This document shows, piece by piece, positions 19,086 to 31,391 of a stretch of 64,000 nucleotides of DNA. How positions within the stretch are numbered: the first letter of the stretch is position 1; the number at the start of each line of letters is the position of its first letter. The stretch is from Shewanella metallivivens. Its GTDB lineage: Bacteria > Pseudomonadota > Gammaproteobacteria > Enterobacterales > Shewanellaceae. The position numbers were made by a program, and so were the translations under genes. The DNA lies in the NCBI RefSeq assembly GCF_028750675.1, contig NZ_JAQQPZ010000002.1, positions 125,800 through 189,799 on the forward strand. The letters run 5' to 3'. The notes below the pieces were generated by a model. That model was given only the letters and a program-made list of their open reading frames with translations. It did no database searches and was not told the DNA's origin.

Positions 19086-19156
19086 CTTGCTATCAGTGGC
19101 CTAAATCCCTATGATCGGCACGTTTTTACACTGATTGTTATTTTATGAGAGAGCCC

Positions 19157-20371
19157 ATGTTAACGTACCCGCTGTCTGGCAGTTCATCTGAATTAGTATT
19201 AAACGTACTGACGATGGTGTTAACCCGAGGAAAACCACTAGATCGCGCTTATTCTGAGCATTTTTCTGGTTTATCGCTTAACCCGTCAGAGCAAGCGCGG
19301 ATCACCCAAGTTACTGGCGATATTTTACGTCGGCTTAATCTGTATTGTTTTTTAGTCGATATCACCCCTGACGAGTTTGATCGCCAAGGGTCGAAACTGC
19401 TTAATGGTTGGCATGTCTTTCATGGCCTTGATTTACCTAAGATGCAGTACTCGTTACAAATCGAGCAAGCATCATTTGATGCCAATCTTGAAAAAGCCAA
19501 AGCCGATCCTGTGTTGTGGGATGGTTGTCCTGAATGGTTAAACGAATTAGGTCAAACCCAATTAGGCGATAAGTGGCCGGCAGAACGTGCTGCATTAGCA
19601 GAGCAACCTAAGCGCTATTTGCGCGTTAATGAGCTTAAGTGCGATCGTGAAAAACTGATTGCTCGTTTGCAAAAAGAGGGCGTAACGGCCGTTGCATTGC
19701 CCGATGTTGCCTCTGCCGTTGAGGTGACCTCAGATTCGGCACTGTTTCGTACCGATGCCTTTAAAGATGGTTGGTTTGAACAACAAGATGCCGGCTCGCA
19801 ATTAGTGGCCGACGCAGTAGGCGCTAAACCGGGTATGCGTGTCGTTGATGCCTGCGCGGGTGCGGGGGGTAAAACGCTGCATATTGCTGCGCAAATGCAA
19901 GGTAAAGGCCGCTTACTGGCAATGGATGTTGAGCAATGGAAACTCGACAATTTAAAAGCTCGTGCCAAACGTGCAGGTGCGCATAATGTTGAAACCCGCA
20001 TTATTGCCAGCTCTAAAACCATTAAACGTTTAAAGCTCAGTGCCGACCGAGTATTACTCGATGTGCCTTGTTCAGGACTTGGCGTGTTAAAGCGTAACCC
20101 AGATTCAAAATGGCGTGATACCCCCGAGCGTTTGCCCGTATTGATTGATTTGCAAAAGCAGATTTTGCAAAGCTACAGTCGCATGGTCAAAGTGGGCGGC
20201 ATGCTCATTTACGCAACATGTTCAATTATGCCAGAAGAAAATCGTCATCAAGTGGACGCTTTTTTAGCTGAAAACCCGCAGTTTACTTTATTAGAAGATG
20301 AGAATATTTTAGTGTCAGAGCGCGGCTTTGACGGTTTTTATCTTGCTAAGATGGAACGCGTTGCCGAATAA
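19157..20371 (+). CDS. RsmB/NOP-family SAM-dependent RNA (cytosine-C5) methyltransferase
   Basis: The preferred start is ATG 19157 after GAGAGA, giving 404 residues; an earlier in-frame ATG at 19145 has no ribosome site. The N-terminal third is a helical NusB-like region. The C-terminal Rossmann methyltransferase has the SAM motif VVDACAGAGGKTLH near residue 235, DVPCSGLGVLKRNPD near 305 and YATCSIMPEEN near 355; the two cysteines of PCS and TCS are the enzyme-thiol pair of m5C methyltransferases. It probably modifies rRNA. Classical RsmB is a different paralog usually found with fmt, so the exact target is uncertain. It is flanked by terminators and is monocistronic. Confidence 0.87.
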   Translation: MLTYPLSGSSSELVLNVLTMVLTRGKPLDRAYSEHFSGLSLNPSEQARITQVTGDILRRLNLYCFLVDITPDEFDRQGSKLLNGWHVFHGLDLPKMQYSLQIEQASFDANLEKAKADPVLWDGCPEWLNELGQTQLGDKWPAERAALAEQPKRYLRVNELKCDREKLIARLQKEGVTAVALPDVASAVEVTSDSALFRTDAFKDGWFEQQDAGSQLVADAVGAKPGMRVVDACAGAGGKTLHIAAQMQGKGRLLAMDVEQWKLDNLKARAKRAGAHNVETRIIASSKTIKRLKLSADRVLLDVPCSGLGVLKRNPDSKWRDTPERLPVLIDLQKQILQSYSRMVKVGGMLIYATCSIMPEENRHQVDAFLAENPQFTLLEDENILVSERGFDGFYLAKMERVAE

Positions 20372-20439
20372 TATTTGTGCAAGATTTTATCAACGCTATT
20401 GGATTGCGCCTGGTGTAACTTATAATTAACAATTACTTA

Positions 20440-20466
20440 ACAGTGCTTTTTGGGCACTGTTTTTTT
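20440..20466 (+). terminator. Terminator after the RNA methyltransferase gene
   Basis: Stem ACAGTGC/GCACTGT (20440-20446, 20454-20460) followed by seven T. Confidence 0.8.
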
Positions 20467-20609
20467 ATTCGTATAATAATAATTAGATTTTATAGCGCGG
20501 AATAGAATAAAAGAATAATTTAACATTGATAAACGTTCTATAAATGCATAATGTTATTAACATATTATTCAGTTGTATTATGAGTTAACTCATACCATTA
20601 CGGAGCCAC

Positions 20610-22868
20610 ATGGATATAGGACCGAATATCGATAATTCAGCACAGCAACCTCAGCAAGATGGTTACCATGAATCAAGATTAGAGCGCTATAGCACGATCT
20701 TGAATATGGTTTTACAAGGTCTGCCACTCGGCGAAATGCTAAATGCTTTGGTGCTACTGATTGAAGCGCAAAAAATCGGCACAAAAGCATCGGTTCTGTT
20801 GCTCAGTGAAGATGGTAAACGCTTATTGTCTGGTGCTGCGCCCAATTTACCCGATACCTATAACCAAGCCATTAACGGTCTCGAAATTGGCCCTGAAGTC
20901 GGCTCATGTGGTGCGGCGGCTTTTTTAGGCGAGCGTGTAATAGTCGAAGACATGGATACCCATCCTAATTGGCTGCAATATAAGGAAATTCTTATTGGCT
21001 GTGGTTTAAAAGCCTGCTGGTCGGAGCCGATTACAGACAGTGAAAATAAAGTGCTTGGCACCTTTGGAATGTATTACGACACCTGTAAATCTCCCACAGA
21101 ACAAGATTTAATCCTTATTCAAGAGGCGGCGCGCTTAGCAAGCTTGGCCATTGAGCGTAGTCGCGGTATGCACGTTCAACGTTTAAGCAGTAAGATTTTT
21201 AACAGTCTGCCTTTGGCATTGGTTATAACCAGTGAAGACAACTCGGTGCTTTCTGCAAACCCCGTGTTTAAATCGTTAACTTCTACTTACTATGCCAACC
21301 TTAAGTTGTTTGATGTGCAGCGCTTTTTAAGTCATTCTCCCAAAGAACTCGTTGATGACTTATTTGAGCATTTATCTTGTGGTCATGCTTGGCATGGCGA
21401 GCTTAAAGGCTTACGAACAGATAATGACATTATTGATATCTCGTTAACTGTTGCGGTTATCCGCGATTCATTTACTCAACAAAATTGTTTTGCGTGGCTT
21501 ATCAATGATATTTCTTCTAGAAAAAATGCTGAGCAAACCATTCATTTTCAGACTAATTATGATCAACTTACCGGCTTAGCCAACCGTAATTATTTGTTTC
21601 AAAGCCTGCAAGTTATGGTTGAGTCAAACGACATTCATCATGAAGGAGAACATGCCTTTAATTTGATTTTGATCGACATTGACCACTTTAAGCAAATTAA
21701 CGACACATTAGGTCATGACAAAGGTGACTTAGTCTTAAAGTTAATTGCTAAACGGTTAGTGAGTGCAATCCCTGAAAATGTGTTGCTGTCGCGCATTGCC
21801 GCCGATGAGTTTGCATTAGTATTGCCGGGTAAAATGACCACAGAATCATTAGTTGATATGGTTAATGAGGTCACTGCGGTACTCGACAACCCTTTTTCGG
21901 TTGGCGGGCAACATCTTAAATTAACTATCAGTGCTGGTATTGCGCGTTACCCCGAAGATGCTAATAAAGTGGAGCAGATACTCAATTGTGCCACTCAAGC
22001 GATGTATAATGCAAAGTCACGTGGTCGAGATGGTTTCCAATTTTTTAATCAGCAAATTCAAAAGGATGCTGAACGTAATGCAGAGTTACACTTACGTTTA
22101 AAGTCAGCTATTAGTGGTAATGAATTTGCTTTGTACTACCAACCCATTGTTAATCCGAATACGGGCAAAATCGTTAAAGCTGAAGTCTTATTACGCTGGC
22201 AATATAACGGCCAATTTATCTCTCCTGATGAGTTTATTCCGATTGCAGAAGAGTCGGGGTTTATTGTGCATATCGGTGAGTGGGTTAGAACTGAAGCCTT
22301 AGCTACATTAAAGCAATTACAAAGTAAAAAACTCGCGGTGCCGCTGGCGATTAATGTCTCGACCATTGAGTTTTGGACCGATGATTTACAACAACGATTT
22401 TTAGCATATTTCGACAATAAACAAGTTGAACTTGGAAATAATCAGTTGCCGTATCATTTGCTGACACTTGAGATCACTGAATCGTTAATGATGAAGCAAC
22501 AAGACAACGTTAGTCAGTTGTTTATAGAACTTCGTCGACGTGGCATGCAGATTTCAGTAGATGATTTTGGTACCGGGTATTCGTCACTGTCTTATTTAGC
22601 TAATTTCCCTGTCGATCAGGTAAAAATTGATAAGTCCTTTATACAAAAAATTTCAATGGGAACTCGTCACGAGGCACTCATTGAAGCGATTGTTAGTATG
22701 AGCCGCGCTTTGGATTTGTCGATTGTGGCTGAAGGGGTTGAAACCCAAAACGAACTGGACTTTATTAAACAACAAGACATTGAGGCTGTGCAGGGGTATT
22801 TCTTCTACAAACCTATGCCGAAAGAGGCTTTTTTTGAACTGCTTGCCAAACAAGCACAATTAAATTAA
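20610..22868 (+). CDS. GAF-PAS-GGDEF-EAL protein, probable c-di-GMP phosphodiesterase
   Basis: A 752-residue soluble protein starting at ATG 20610 after CGGAG. Domain order: GAF (about 25-180), PAS-like (about 195-305), GGDEF (about 315-475), EAL (about 490-745). The GGDEF active loop reads RIAADEF, so both glycines needed for cyclase activity are replaced and this domain is probably inactive or regulatory. The EAL domain looks intact: AEVLLRW, ESLMM, DDFGTGYSSLSYL, KIDKSF and EGVET. Predicted net role: c-di-GMP hydrolysis under control of the GAF/PAS sensors. No membrane segment is seen. It is convergent with ald across a shared terminator. Confidence 0.88.
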   Translation: MDIGPNIDNSAQQPQQDGYHESRLERYSTILNMVLQGLPLGEMLNALVLLIEAQKIGTKASVLLLSEDGKRLLSGAAPNLPDTYNQAINGLEIGPEVGSCGAAAFLGERVIVEDMDTHPNWLQYKEILIGCGLKACWSEPITDSENKVLGTFGMYYDTCKSPTEQDLILIQEAARLASLAIERSRGMHVQRLSSKIFNSLPLALVITSEDNSVLSANPVFKSLTSTYYANLKLFDVQRFLSHSPKELVDDLFEHLSCGHAWHGELKGLRTDNDIIDISLTVAVIRDSFTQQNCFAWLINDISSRKNAEQTIHFQTNYDQLTGLANRNYLFQSLQVMVESNDIHHEGEHAFNLILIDIDHFKQINDTLGHDKGDLVLKLIAKRLVSAIPENVLLSRIAADEFALVLPGKMTTESLVDMVNEVTAVLDNPFSVGGQHLKLTISAGIARYPEDANKVEQILNCATQAMYNAKSRGRDGFQFFNQQIQKDAERNAELHLRLKSAISGNEFALYYQPIVNPNTGKIVKAEVLLRWQYNGQFISPDEFIPIAEESGFIVHIGEWVRTEALATLKQLQSKKLAVPLAINVSTIEFWTDDLQQRFLAYFDNKQVELGNNQLPYHLLTLEITESLMMKQQDNVSQLFIELRRRGMQISVDDFGTGYSSLSYLANFPVDQVKIDKSFIQKISMGTRHEALIEAIVSMSRALDLSIVAEGVETQNELDFIKQQDIEAVQGYFFYKPMPKEAFFELLAKQAQLN

Positions 22869-22893
22869 CAAGTTAATTTGGTTGTTTACCCAT

Positions 22894-22922
22894 AAAAATG
22901 CCGCATTTAATGCGGCATTTTT
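22894..22922. terminator. Bidirectional terminator between GGDEF-EAL gene and ald
   Basis: A perfect 13-bp stem (22894-22906 with 22910-22922) has a 3-nt loop, with A and T runs making it usable on both strands. Confidence 0.85.
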
Positions 22923-22959
22923 AGTAAAACAAACCGTTGCACAATGCGCTCAGCTGAGA

Positions 22960-24075
22960 TTAGTTAAGCATGCTCTTTGGTTCAGTAAACTCAAGGCTTA
23001 ATGCTTCAGCCACTTCTTTACAAACTAGTTTGCCATGGATAACGTTTAAGCCATTTAATAAATGTTTGTCATTTAATAATGCTTGTTTGTAACCTTGGTT
23101 AGCTAACTTAATGATGTAAGGTAGCGTTGCATTGTTTAATGCAAACGTCGATGTACGTGCAACAGCACCAGGCATGTTAGCAACACAGTAATGTACTACA
23201 TCATCAACAATATAAGTTGGCTCTTGGTGAGTGGTTGCGTGTGAGGTTTCAACACAACCGCCTTGGTCGATAGCAACATCAACAATGGCACTACCAGGTT
23301 TCATGCGCTTAACTAATTCTTTAGTGATTAATTTCGGCGCAGCAGCACCTGGCACTAATACACCACCAATCACTAGATCGGCTTCAAGCACGTGACGTTC
23401 AATCGCATCTGCTGTTGAATAAATGGCTTTAACAGCAGAACCAAACTGAACATTTAAGCGGCGTAATGCATCGATGCTACGGTCTAAAACAACCACATCA
23501 GCACCCATACCTACAGCCATTTGTGCCGCATTAGTACCCACCATGCCGCCACCGATAATGACAACTTTAGCGGGTTCAACACCTGGAACACCGCCTAATA
23601 ACATGCCACGACCACCGAGTGATTTTTCAAGGGCTCGCGCTCCCGCTTGAATAGACATACGGCCAGCGACTTCAGACATGGGTGCAAGTAGCGGTAAACC
23701 ACCACGGTCATCTGTTACTGTTTCGTAAGCGATACACACGGCACCACTGGCAATTAAGTCATTAGTTTGTGCTAAATCTGGTGCAAGGTGTAAATAAGTA
23801 AATAGGATTTGATCTTCGCGTAGCATTGCACGCTCAACAGCTAATGGCTCTTTTACTTTCACAATCATTTCAGCTTTGGCAAATACGTCAGCTGCAGTAG
23901 CTAAAATCGAAGCGCCAGCATCAATATAATCTTGATCGGTAAAACCGATCCCCACACCTGCGTCAGCTTGAACATAAACGTCATGACCTTTAATGGTCAA
24001 TTCGCGCACGCTTGACGGTACCATGCCTACACGGTATTCGTGGTTTTTGATTTCTGTAGGTACACCAATAATCAT
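22960..24075 (-). CDS. ald: Alanine dehydrogenase
   Basis: 371 residues, the usual length. It has the family N-terminus MIIGVPTEIKNHEYRVG, the catalytic region TYLHLAPD with the active histidine near residue 95, and the NAD-binding loop IIGGGMVGTNAA near residue 173. Reaction: L-alanine plus NAD and water to pyruvate, ammonium and NADH in the cytosol. It starts at ATG 24075 after GAGG. It is transcribed divergently from an Lrp-family regulator, which is the likely controller. A terminator-like hairpin stands in its leader. Confidence 0.96.
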   Translation of the reverse strand: MIIGVPTEIKNHEYRVGMVPSSVRELTIKGHDVYVQADAGVGIGFTDQDYIDAGASILATAADVFAKAEMIVKVKEPLAVERAMLREDQILFTYLHLAPDLAQTNDLIASGAVCIAYETVTDDRGGLPLLAPMSEVAGRMSIQAGARALEKSLGGRGMLLGGVPGVEPAKVVIIGGGMVGTNAAQMAVGMGADVVVLDRSIDALRRLNVQFGSAVKAIYSTADAIERHVLEADLVIGGVLVPGAAAPKLITKELVKRMKPGSAIVDVAIDQGGCVETSHATTHQEPTYIVDDVVHYCVANMPGAVARTSTFALNNATLPYIIKLANQGYKQALLNDKHLLNGLNVIHGKLVCKEVAEALSLEFTEPKSMLN

Positions 24076-24092
24076 CTTAAAGCCTCGATTTA

Positions 24093-24115
24093 TAAAAAAC
24101 CCACTTTAAGTGGGT
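24093..24115 (-). terminator. Terminator-like hairpin in the ald leader
   Basis: On the minus strand, stem ACCCACT/AGTGGGT (24115-24109, 24105-24099) with a 3-nt loop is followed by TTTTTT and ends about 18 nt before the ald start codon. A -10-like TATACT (24170-24165) lies upstream, so the hairpin would be inside the ald transcript. Confidence 0.6.
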
Positions 24116-24253
24116 ATAGTTGTTATTAATTGTGACCTGAACGTGCTTATTTCAGGGAACTCTAGTATAGTGCCGGTTAGGCAGATTATGCTGCTGAAGA
24201 TCCCTCTTAAAAAGGTTTAAATATTGTTTTAGGGACAAAACAAGGTTAAATAT

Positions 24254-24751
24254 ATGGCAAATAGCAAAAGCTTCTCAATTAAAGATTTAGACCGCATTGA
24301 TCGTAATATTCTCCATGAACTGCAAATTGACGGCAGGATTTCGAATGTTGAACTGTCAAAAAGAGTTGGCTTAAGCCCGACTCCCTGTCTGGAAAGAGTT
24401 AAAAGGCTTGAAAAACAAGGGTTTATCAATGGTTATACAGCATTGGTTAACCCGCATTTTTTAGGGGCATCCTTGCTGGTTTTCGTTGAAATAACCTTGA
24501 ATAGAGACACACCAGACATTTTCGATCGCTTTAATCGTGCTGTTCAGCTGCTAGATGATATTCAGGAATGTCATCTAGTCTCTGGTGATTTCGACTACCT
24601 ATTGAAGACTAGAGTGTCAGATATGTCTGCTTATAGGCGATTATTAGGTGAAACCTTGCTGAAATTACCTTCAGTTTCAGATACTCGTACCTATGTGGTG
24701 ATGGAAGAGGTAAAGCAAACCAACAAAGTGGCACTGTACAACTTAGGATAA
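24254..24751 (+). CDS. lrp: Lrp/AsnC family transcriptional regulator (leucine-responsive type)
   Basis: 165 residues, matching Lrp. The N-terminal helix-turn-helix region is DRIDRNILHELQIDGRISN and LSKRVGLSPTPCLERVKRL (residues 14-55), followed by the RAM ligand-binding beta domain with SGDFDYLLKTRVSDMSAYRR near residues 118-137. It is divergent from ald across 178 bp, the usual arrangement for an Lrp-type regulator of alanine dehydrogenase. Global Lrp is the best fit, although a local AldR-type activator is possible. Confidence 0.9.
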   Translation: MANSKSFSIKDLDRIDRNILHELQIDGRISNVELSKRVGLSPTPCLERVKRLEKQGFINGYTALVNPHFLGASLLVFVEITLNRDTPDIFDRFNRAVQLLDDIQECHLVSGDFDYLLKTRVSDMSAYRRLLGETLLKLPSVSDTRTYVVMEEVKQTNKVALYNLG

Positions 24752-25037
24752 CCTTAACTTAATGAATAAGTGGTTTTACCTGTTTGTATCATTTTTATTT
24801 GCCATATCACGATGAAAAACACTGCCGCTAATTGATGTGGTTTTGTTGTTTCATTAGTGATTAATTTACCGGAAAACTCCTCCGTTTTATCGTTAACAAT
24901 ATCACTTTTGATGGGCTGGATTAATTCGCTGTCACAATCCATTGAGCTTCAGCAAATCAAGGTGCATAATCACTGCAAATACAGTGATATTCTGTTATCT
25001 TAACCCTTATTTTTCACTCTTTTATGGATGTTTTCGT

Positions 25038-27701
25038 TTGACTCAGGAAAATAGTCTAAAAACACTCAGCGGCTTACAACGCTTGCTTGAAGGTGGTTTA
25101 ATTCTTTGTTGCATGGTTGCAACCTACATTCTATTGGCGCTGTCGAGTTTTAACCCTAATGATCCGGGGTGGAGTCAGTCGCATTTTCAAGGTGAAATCC
25201 ATAACTGGACAGGCGCTGTAGGTGCTTGGACGGCAGATGTGCTGTTTTATTTTTTTGGTTTTATCGCGTTTTTAATCCCAGTGATTATTGCTACAACCGG
25301 TTGGTTTATCTTCAATCGTGCCCATCGTATTTTTGAAATCGATTATTTTTCAGTAGGTTTACGTATTATTGGCTTTATGTTGATGCTTTTGGCCCTTGCG
25401 GCTTTAGTGAGCATGAATGCCGACAACATGTTTGTTTTTTCTGCGGGTGGGGTTGCTGGAGATGTAATAGGCCAAGCTATGCTGCCTTATTTTAATACCC
25501 TAGGCACCACTTTACTCTTGATGTGCTTTATTTGCGCAGGGTTTACCTTAGCCACAGGCATTAGCTGGCTTACCATTATTGAGCTCACAGGATTTGCCGC
25601 AATTTGGTGCGTTAAACGGGTGTGGAGTTTACCAAGTTTATTTAAACGTGAGCGTGAAACAGAAGACACCAAAGGTTTTATGTCCTTGGTCGACAAATTT
25701 AAACAGCGTCGTGAAGAGCTCGACGAGCTAGCACCATTAGAGGGTAATCACAATGCAGCGTCGCAGACAATAAAAGAAGCGGTTGCAAACAACGTTGACT
25801 CTGAAAATGACGATATTGCCCCCGTGGTAGAGAAAAAACGCCGCTTCTTTGGCCGCAAACCAAAAGTCGTCGACGTGTTTGAACCTCGCGACATTGACGA
25901 TGAACACGTAGACAGCGATGACCGTCATGAGCCGTCGATTAAACTTGAAGACGACGACCCGACATTTGCGCCTTGGGTTGCGACCAAAGATGATGACGAT
26001 GAAATCAGCTTTAATGCAAATGATGACAGCGAGATTGACGATGAAAACGCTGATGGGATAAGAGTCGACTCATTTGCTGGCGCATTTGAAAAGCCGCATT
26101 CGACAGGGGCTCTTGTTGCACAGCAGCAACCCAAGAAAGAAGCCAAAATTGTAGATGGTTTGGTGGTTATTGATGGTCAAGCACCACAAGAAAAACGCAA
26201 AATGGACCCTTTACCGAGTATCACCTTGCTCGATGTACCCGATCGTAAGAAAAACCCGATAAGTGAAGAAGAGCTTGATCAGGTTGCAAGGCTTGTTGAA
26301 ACCAAGCTGGCCGATTTTAATATCATTGCCAATGTCGTTGGCGTGTACCCAGGTCCTGTGATTACCCGTTTTGAACTTGAGTTAGCACCTGGGGTAAAAG
26401 CCTCAAAAATCTCTAACCTTGCTAAAGATTTAGCCCGTTCTTTGTTAGCAGAAAACGTGCGAGTAGTAGAGGTGATTCCAGGTAAAGCCTATGTGGGGAT
26501 TGAATTACCCAACAAATTCCGCGAAACCGTGTTCATGCGTGATGTGTTAGACAGCGCAGCCTTTAATGACAGTAAATCGACTCTGTCTATGGTGCTAGGC
26601 CAAGACATTGCTGGCGAACCTGTTGTAGTTGATTTGGGCAAGATGCCGCATTTATTAGTAGCAGGTACTACAGGTTCGGGTAAATCTGTAGGGGTTAACG
26701 CGATGATCACCAGCTTACTGTATAAGTCTGGGCCTGATGATGTTCGGTTTATCATGATTGACCCTAAAATGCTTGAACTGTCAGTATATGAAGGCATTCC
26801 GCATTTATTGTGTGAAGTGGTCACCGACATGAAAGAAGCCGCCAATGCACTTCGTTGGTGTGTGGGCGAAATGGAACGTCGTTACAAATTAATGTCGGCA
26901 TTAGGCGTACGTAACTTAAAAGGTTACAACTACAAAATTAAAGAAGCAGCAGCTAAAGGCGAGTACATACCCGACCCATTATGGAAGTCATCTGAAAGTA
27001 TGCTAGATGAAGCGCCGCCATTAGAAAAATTACCGTCAATCGTGGTAGTGGTTGATGAATTTGCCGACATGATCATGATTGTCGGTAAAAAGGTTGAAGA
27101 GCTGATTGCCCGTATTGCTCAAAAAGCGCGTGCTGCTGGCATTCACTTAATTTTAGCGACGCAGCGTCCATCGGTGGATGTCATCACCGGTTTAATTAAA
27201 GCCAACATACCAACCCGGATTGCGTTTCAGGTGTCGTCACGTATCGACTCGCGTACCATTTTAGATCAACAAGGCGCAGAGACCTTATTAGGTATGGGTG
27301 ACATGTTGTATTTACCACCAGGTACCAGTGTGCCTAACCGGGTGCATGGCGCATTTATTGACGATCATGAAGTCCACAAAGTCGTTGCCGATTGGTGTGA
27401 GCGTGGCCAGCCACAATATATTGATGAAATTTTAAATGGGGTATCAGAAGGTGAGCAAGTATTGTTACCGGGTGAAACCTCAGATACCGAAGAAGAATAT
27501 GACGCGCTTTATGATGATGCCGTGGCGTTTGTAACCGAAACCCGCCGAGGCTCCATTTCAAGCGTACAACGCAAATTTAAAATTGGTTATAACCGCGCCG
27601 CCCGTATTATTGAAATGATGGAAGCTCAAGGTATTGTGAGTGCACAAGGCCACAACGGTAACCGTGAAGTGTTGGCTCCGCCACCACCAAGAAGCCAATA
27701 G
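25038..27701 (+). CDS. ftsK: DNA translocase FtsK
   Basis: I prefer the TTG at 25038 as start (887 residues), preceded by GGATG and giving the usual short N-terminus before the first membrane helix; the longest frame from 24942 adds 32 residues not typical of the family. Four membrane segments lie at about residues 20-180. An acidic, low-complexity linker follows (about 210-400), then the RecA-like motor with Walker [13 protein letters not shown] near 545 and Walker [11 protein letters not shown] near 670. The C-terminal gamma winged-helix ([18 protein letters not shown]) recognises KOPS. Role: chromosome dimer resolution and segregation at the division septum. It is followed 5 bp later by lolA. 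Confidence 0.95.
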   Translation: MTQENSLKTLSGLQRLLEGGLILCCMVATYILLALSSFNPNDPGWSQSHFQGEIHNWTGAVGAWTADVLFYFFGFIAFLIPVIIATTGWFIFNRAHRIFEIDYFSVGLRIIGFMLMLLALAALVSMNADNMFVFSAGGVAGDVIGQAMLPYFNTLGTTLLLMCFICAGFTLATGISWLTIIELTGFAAIWCVKRVWSLPSLFKRERETEDTKGFMSLVDKFKQRREELDELAPLEGNHNAASQTIKEAVANNVDSENDDIAPVVEKKRRFFGRKPKVVDVFEPRDIDDEHVDSDDRHEPSIKLEDDDPTFAPWVATKDDDDEISFNANDDSEIDDENADGIRVDSFAGAFEKPHSTGALVAQQQPKKEAKIVDGLVVIDGQAPQEKRKMDPLPSITLLDVPDRKKNPISEEELDQVARLVETKLADFNIIANVVGVYPGPVITRFELELAPGVKASKISNLAKDLARSLLAENVRVVEVIPGKAYVGIELPNKFRETVFMRDVLDSAAFNDSKSTLSMVLGQDIAGEPVVVDLGKMPHLLVAGTTGSGKSVGVNAMITSLLYKSGPDDVRFIMIDPKMLELSVYEGIPHLLCEVVTDMKEAANALRWCVGEMERRYKLMSALGVRNLKGYNYKIKEAAAKGEYIPDPLWKSSESMLDEAPPLEKLPSIVVVVDEFADMIMIVGKKVEELIARIAQKARAAGIHLILATQRPSVDVITGLIKANIPTRIAFQVSSRIDSRTILDQQGAETLLGMGDMLYLPPGTSVPNRVHGAFIDDHEVHKVVADWCERGQPQYIDEILNGVSEGEQVLLPGETSDTEEEYDALYDDAVAFVTETRRGSISSVQRKFKIGYNRAARIIEMMEAQGIVSAQGHNGNREVLAPPPPRSQ

Positions 27702-27706
27702 GAATA

Positions 27707-28354
27707 ATGATGAAAAAACGTATTACAGTATTAGGCTTACTATTATCAGCCAGTATGTTGTCAGCCGCTGCATATGCAGACGATGCCACTGAATTACGCG
27801 CTAAGTTAGCTAAAATAGATAATTTACATGCCACCTTTACCCAACAAGTGACTGACATCAATAAAAAGCCTATTCAAAGTGGCAATGGTGTGTTTGCTTT
27901 AGCTTATCCTAATCAGTTTTATTGGCACTTAACTGAGCCAGATGAGTCGCTCATTGTGGCCGATGGCGCTAACTTATGGGTATTTAACCCGTTTGCTGAA
28001 GAGGTCACCGTAATGGACGTATCGCAAGCTGTTGATGCATCACCCATGGCATTATTGGTACATCGCGACGATGAAACATGGAACAAATATTCTGTGATGA
28101 AGCGTCAAAACAAAGCGCAATCGAGCTGTTTCGATATTCAGCCTAAGCAGTTAAACAGCAGTGTCGTTGCCGTGAGCGTGTGCTTTAACGACAGCAAGCT
28201 TACCCAATTTAACTTAACGGACGAACAAGGTAACCTCAGCCAATTTCAACTGTCGGCTCAGCGTGCAGTATTACCTGCAGAAAGTGACTTGTTCAAATTC
28301 GCCATCCCAGACAATGTTGATATTGATGACCAACGTTTAAAACAAGCAAACTAA
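27707..28354 (+). CDS. lolA: Outer-membrane lipoprotein carrier LolA
   Basis: 215 residues with a signal peptide ([19 protein letters not shown], cleaved near residue 24), so periplasmic. It shows the LolA pattern of ATFTQQVTD near residue 40, PNQFYWHL near 68 and a C-terminal LSQFQL...[10 protein letters not shown]. Role: ferries lipoproteins from LolCDE to LolB. It starts at one of two adjacent ATG codons (27707 or 27710) after AGGAA. It lies in the conserved ftsK-lolA-rarA run. Confidence 0.95.
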   Translation: MMKKRITVLGLLLSASMLSAAAYADDATELRAKLAKIDNLHATFTQQVTDINKKPIQSGNGVFALAYPNQFYWHLTEPDESLIVADGANLWVFNPFAEEVTVMDVSQAVDASPMALLVHRDDETWNKYSVMKRQNKAQSSCFDIQPKQLNSSVVAVSVCFNDSKLTQFNLTDEQGNLSQFQLSAQRAVLPAESDLFKFAIPDNVDIDDQRLKQAN

Positions 28355-28362
28355 GTGGTGGC

Positions 28363-29694
28363 ATGGCTAATTTAGGTTTTGATTTTGCTCCAGATTTTCG
28401 TCCTTTGGCTGCACGTATGCGCCCAAGGGCGATCAGTGAATACATTGGCCAAGCTCATTTGCTTGGTGAAGGCCAGCCGCTGCGTAAGGCGCTAGAGGCT
28501 AATCGGGCCCACTCAATGTTATTGTGGGGGCCACCCGGCACCGGTAAAACCACCTTAGCAGAACTGATAGCACATTACGCAAATGCCCATGTAGAGCGCA
28601 TCTCAGCTGTTACATCGGGTGTAAAAGACATTCGTGCCGCCATTGAACAAGCTAAAGCCATTGCTCAAAGCCGTGGCCAACGCACCTTATTATTTGTCGA
28701 TGAAGTGCACCGTTTTAATAAAAGCCAACAAGATGCCTTTTTACCGTTTATTGAAGACGGCACGGTGATCTTTATTGGTGCCACCACTGAAAACCCCTCA
28801 TTTGAAATCAATAACGCCTTATTGTCCCGTGCCCGTGTTTATTTAATCAATCGGTTAACGCCGGATGAAATCGGCTTAATTGTCAATCAAGCCTTAACGG
28901 ATGTTGAGCGTGGTTTAGGTAAACGACAGTTAACTTTACCACATGACGTTGCCCAGCAACTCGCTGACATTAGTGATGGTGATGCTCGTAAAGCACTCAA
29001 TTTACTTGAGCTTATGAGTGATTTAGTGAGCGATGGCGGTGAATTTACCACAGACATGCTTACTCAAGTTGCCGGCCATCAAGCGGCAGGTTATGACAAA
29101 AATGGCGATCAGTTTTATGATTTAATCTCTGCCGTGCACAAATCAGTACGAGGCTCGGCGCCAGATGCCGCACTCTACTGGTTTTGCCGAATTTTAGAAG
29201 GCGGCGGCGATGCGTTATATGTTGCCCGCCGTTTATTGGCTATTGCCTCTGAAGACATTGGTAATGCTGACCCAGTTGCCATGACCGTTGCGCTCAATGC
29301 CTGGGACTGTTATCACCGCATTGGTCCAGCAGAAGGTGAGCGCGCGATTGCACAAGCGATATTGTATTTAGCCAGTGCGCCTAAAAGTAATGCGGTATAT
29401 AGCGCATTTAATCAAGCGCGTGAACTTGCTAAACAAACCGGCCATGAACCCGTACCTAACCATTTGCGCAATGCGCCGACCAAACTGATGAAAGAAATTG
29501 GCTTTGGCAAAGAATATCGTTATGCACATAATGAACCTAGTGCTTATGCGGCAGGTGAAAACTACTTCCCAGAATCTCTTCAACACAGCCAATTTTATCA
29601 GCCGACTAACCGTGGGTTTGAGAAACGCATTCAAGACAAACTGACTCAACTTAAGGAGCTTGATTTGCAAAGTGAGGTCAAACGCTATGACTAA
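28363..29694 (+). CDS. rarA: Replication-associated recombination ATPase RarA (MgsA)
   Basis: 443 residues, the normal length. AAA+ motor with Walker [16 protein letters not shown] near residue 55, Walker [17 protein letters not shown] near 105 and sensor 1 [13 protein letters not shown] near 130. The C-terminal tetramerisation domain includes [20 protein letters not shown]. Role: clamp-loader-like ATPase acting at stalled forks. It begins 8 bp after lolA and overlaps crcB by 8 bp, so the run is translationally coupled. Confidence 0.95.
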   Translation: MANLGFDFAPDFRPLAARMRPRAISEYIGQAHLLGEGQPLRKALEANRAHSMLLWGPPGTGKTTLAELIAHYANAHVERISAVTSGVKDIRAAIEQAKAIAQSRGQRTLLFVDEVHRFNKSQQDAFLPFIEDGTVIFIGATTENPSFEINNALLSRARVYLINRLTPDEIGLIVNQALTDVERGLGKRQLTLPHDVAQQLADISDGDARKALNLLELMSDLVSDGGEFTTDMLTQVAGHQAAGYDKNGDQFYDLISAVHKSVRGSAPDAALYWFCRILEGGGDALYVARRLLAIASEDIGNADPVAMTVALNAWDCYHRIGPAEGERAIAQAILYLASAPKSNAVYSAFNQARELAKQTGHEPVPNHLRNAPTKLMKEIGFGKEYRYAHNEPSAYAAGENYFPESLQHSQFYQPTNRGFEKRIQDKLTQLKELDLQSEVKRYD

Positions 29695-30061
29695 TGTGTT
29701 GCTGGTGGCGATTGGAGGCTCAATTGGTGCAGTTTTGCGCTATCTTCTGTCAATATTTATGATCCAGCTATTTGGAAGCAGTTTTCCTTTTGGTACACTG
29801 ATGGTCAATATATTGGGATCGTTTTTAATGGGTGTTGTTTATGCGCTCGGGCAATTGAGTCACGTTAGCCCTGAAATTAAAGCCTTGGTAGGCGTGGGTT
29901 TATTAGGTGCGCTTACCACGTTTTCGACTTTCTCGAATGAAACCTTATTGCTGATGCAGGATGGCCTTTGGCATAAGGCTATTTTAAATGTGTTGTTGAA
30001 TGTCACCTTGTGTTTATTAATGGTGTATATAGGTCAACAACTTGTATTTTCTCGCGTTTAA
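29687..30061 (+). CDS. crcB: Fluoride channel CrcB/Fluc
   Basis: Start ATG 29687 lies inside the end of rarA (ATGACTAA overlap) after GTGAGG, giving 124 residues. Four membrane segments. Family motifs are [13 protein letters not shown] at the N-terminus, [14 protein letters not shown] near residue 35 and [12 protein letters not shown] near 75, where the phenylalanines line the fluoride path. Role: dimeric fluoride export channel of the inner membrane. No fluoride riboswitch is visible, as expected for a gene overlapping its upstream neighbour. Confidence 0.95.
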   Translation: MTNVLLVAIGGSIGAVLRYLLSIFMIQLFGSSFPFGTLMVNILGSFLMGVVYALGQLSHVSPEIKALVGVGLLGALTTFSTFSNETLLLMQDGLWHKAILNVLLNVTLCLLMVYIGQQLVFSRV

Positions 30062-31366
<1,305 letters not shown>

Positions 31367-31391
31367 TGGGTTTTATGCATTGTCGTGCTTA

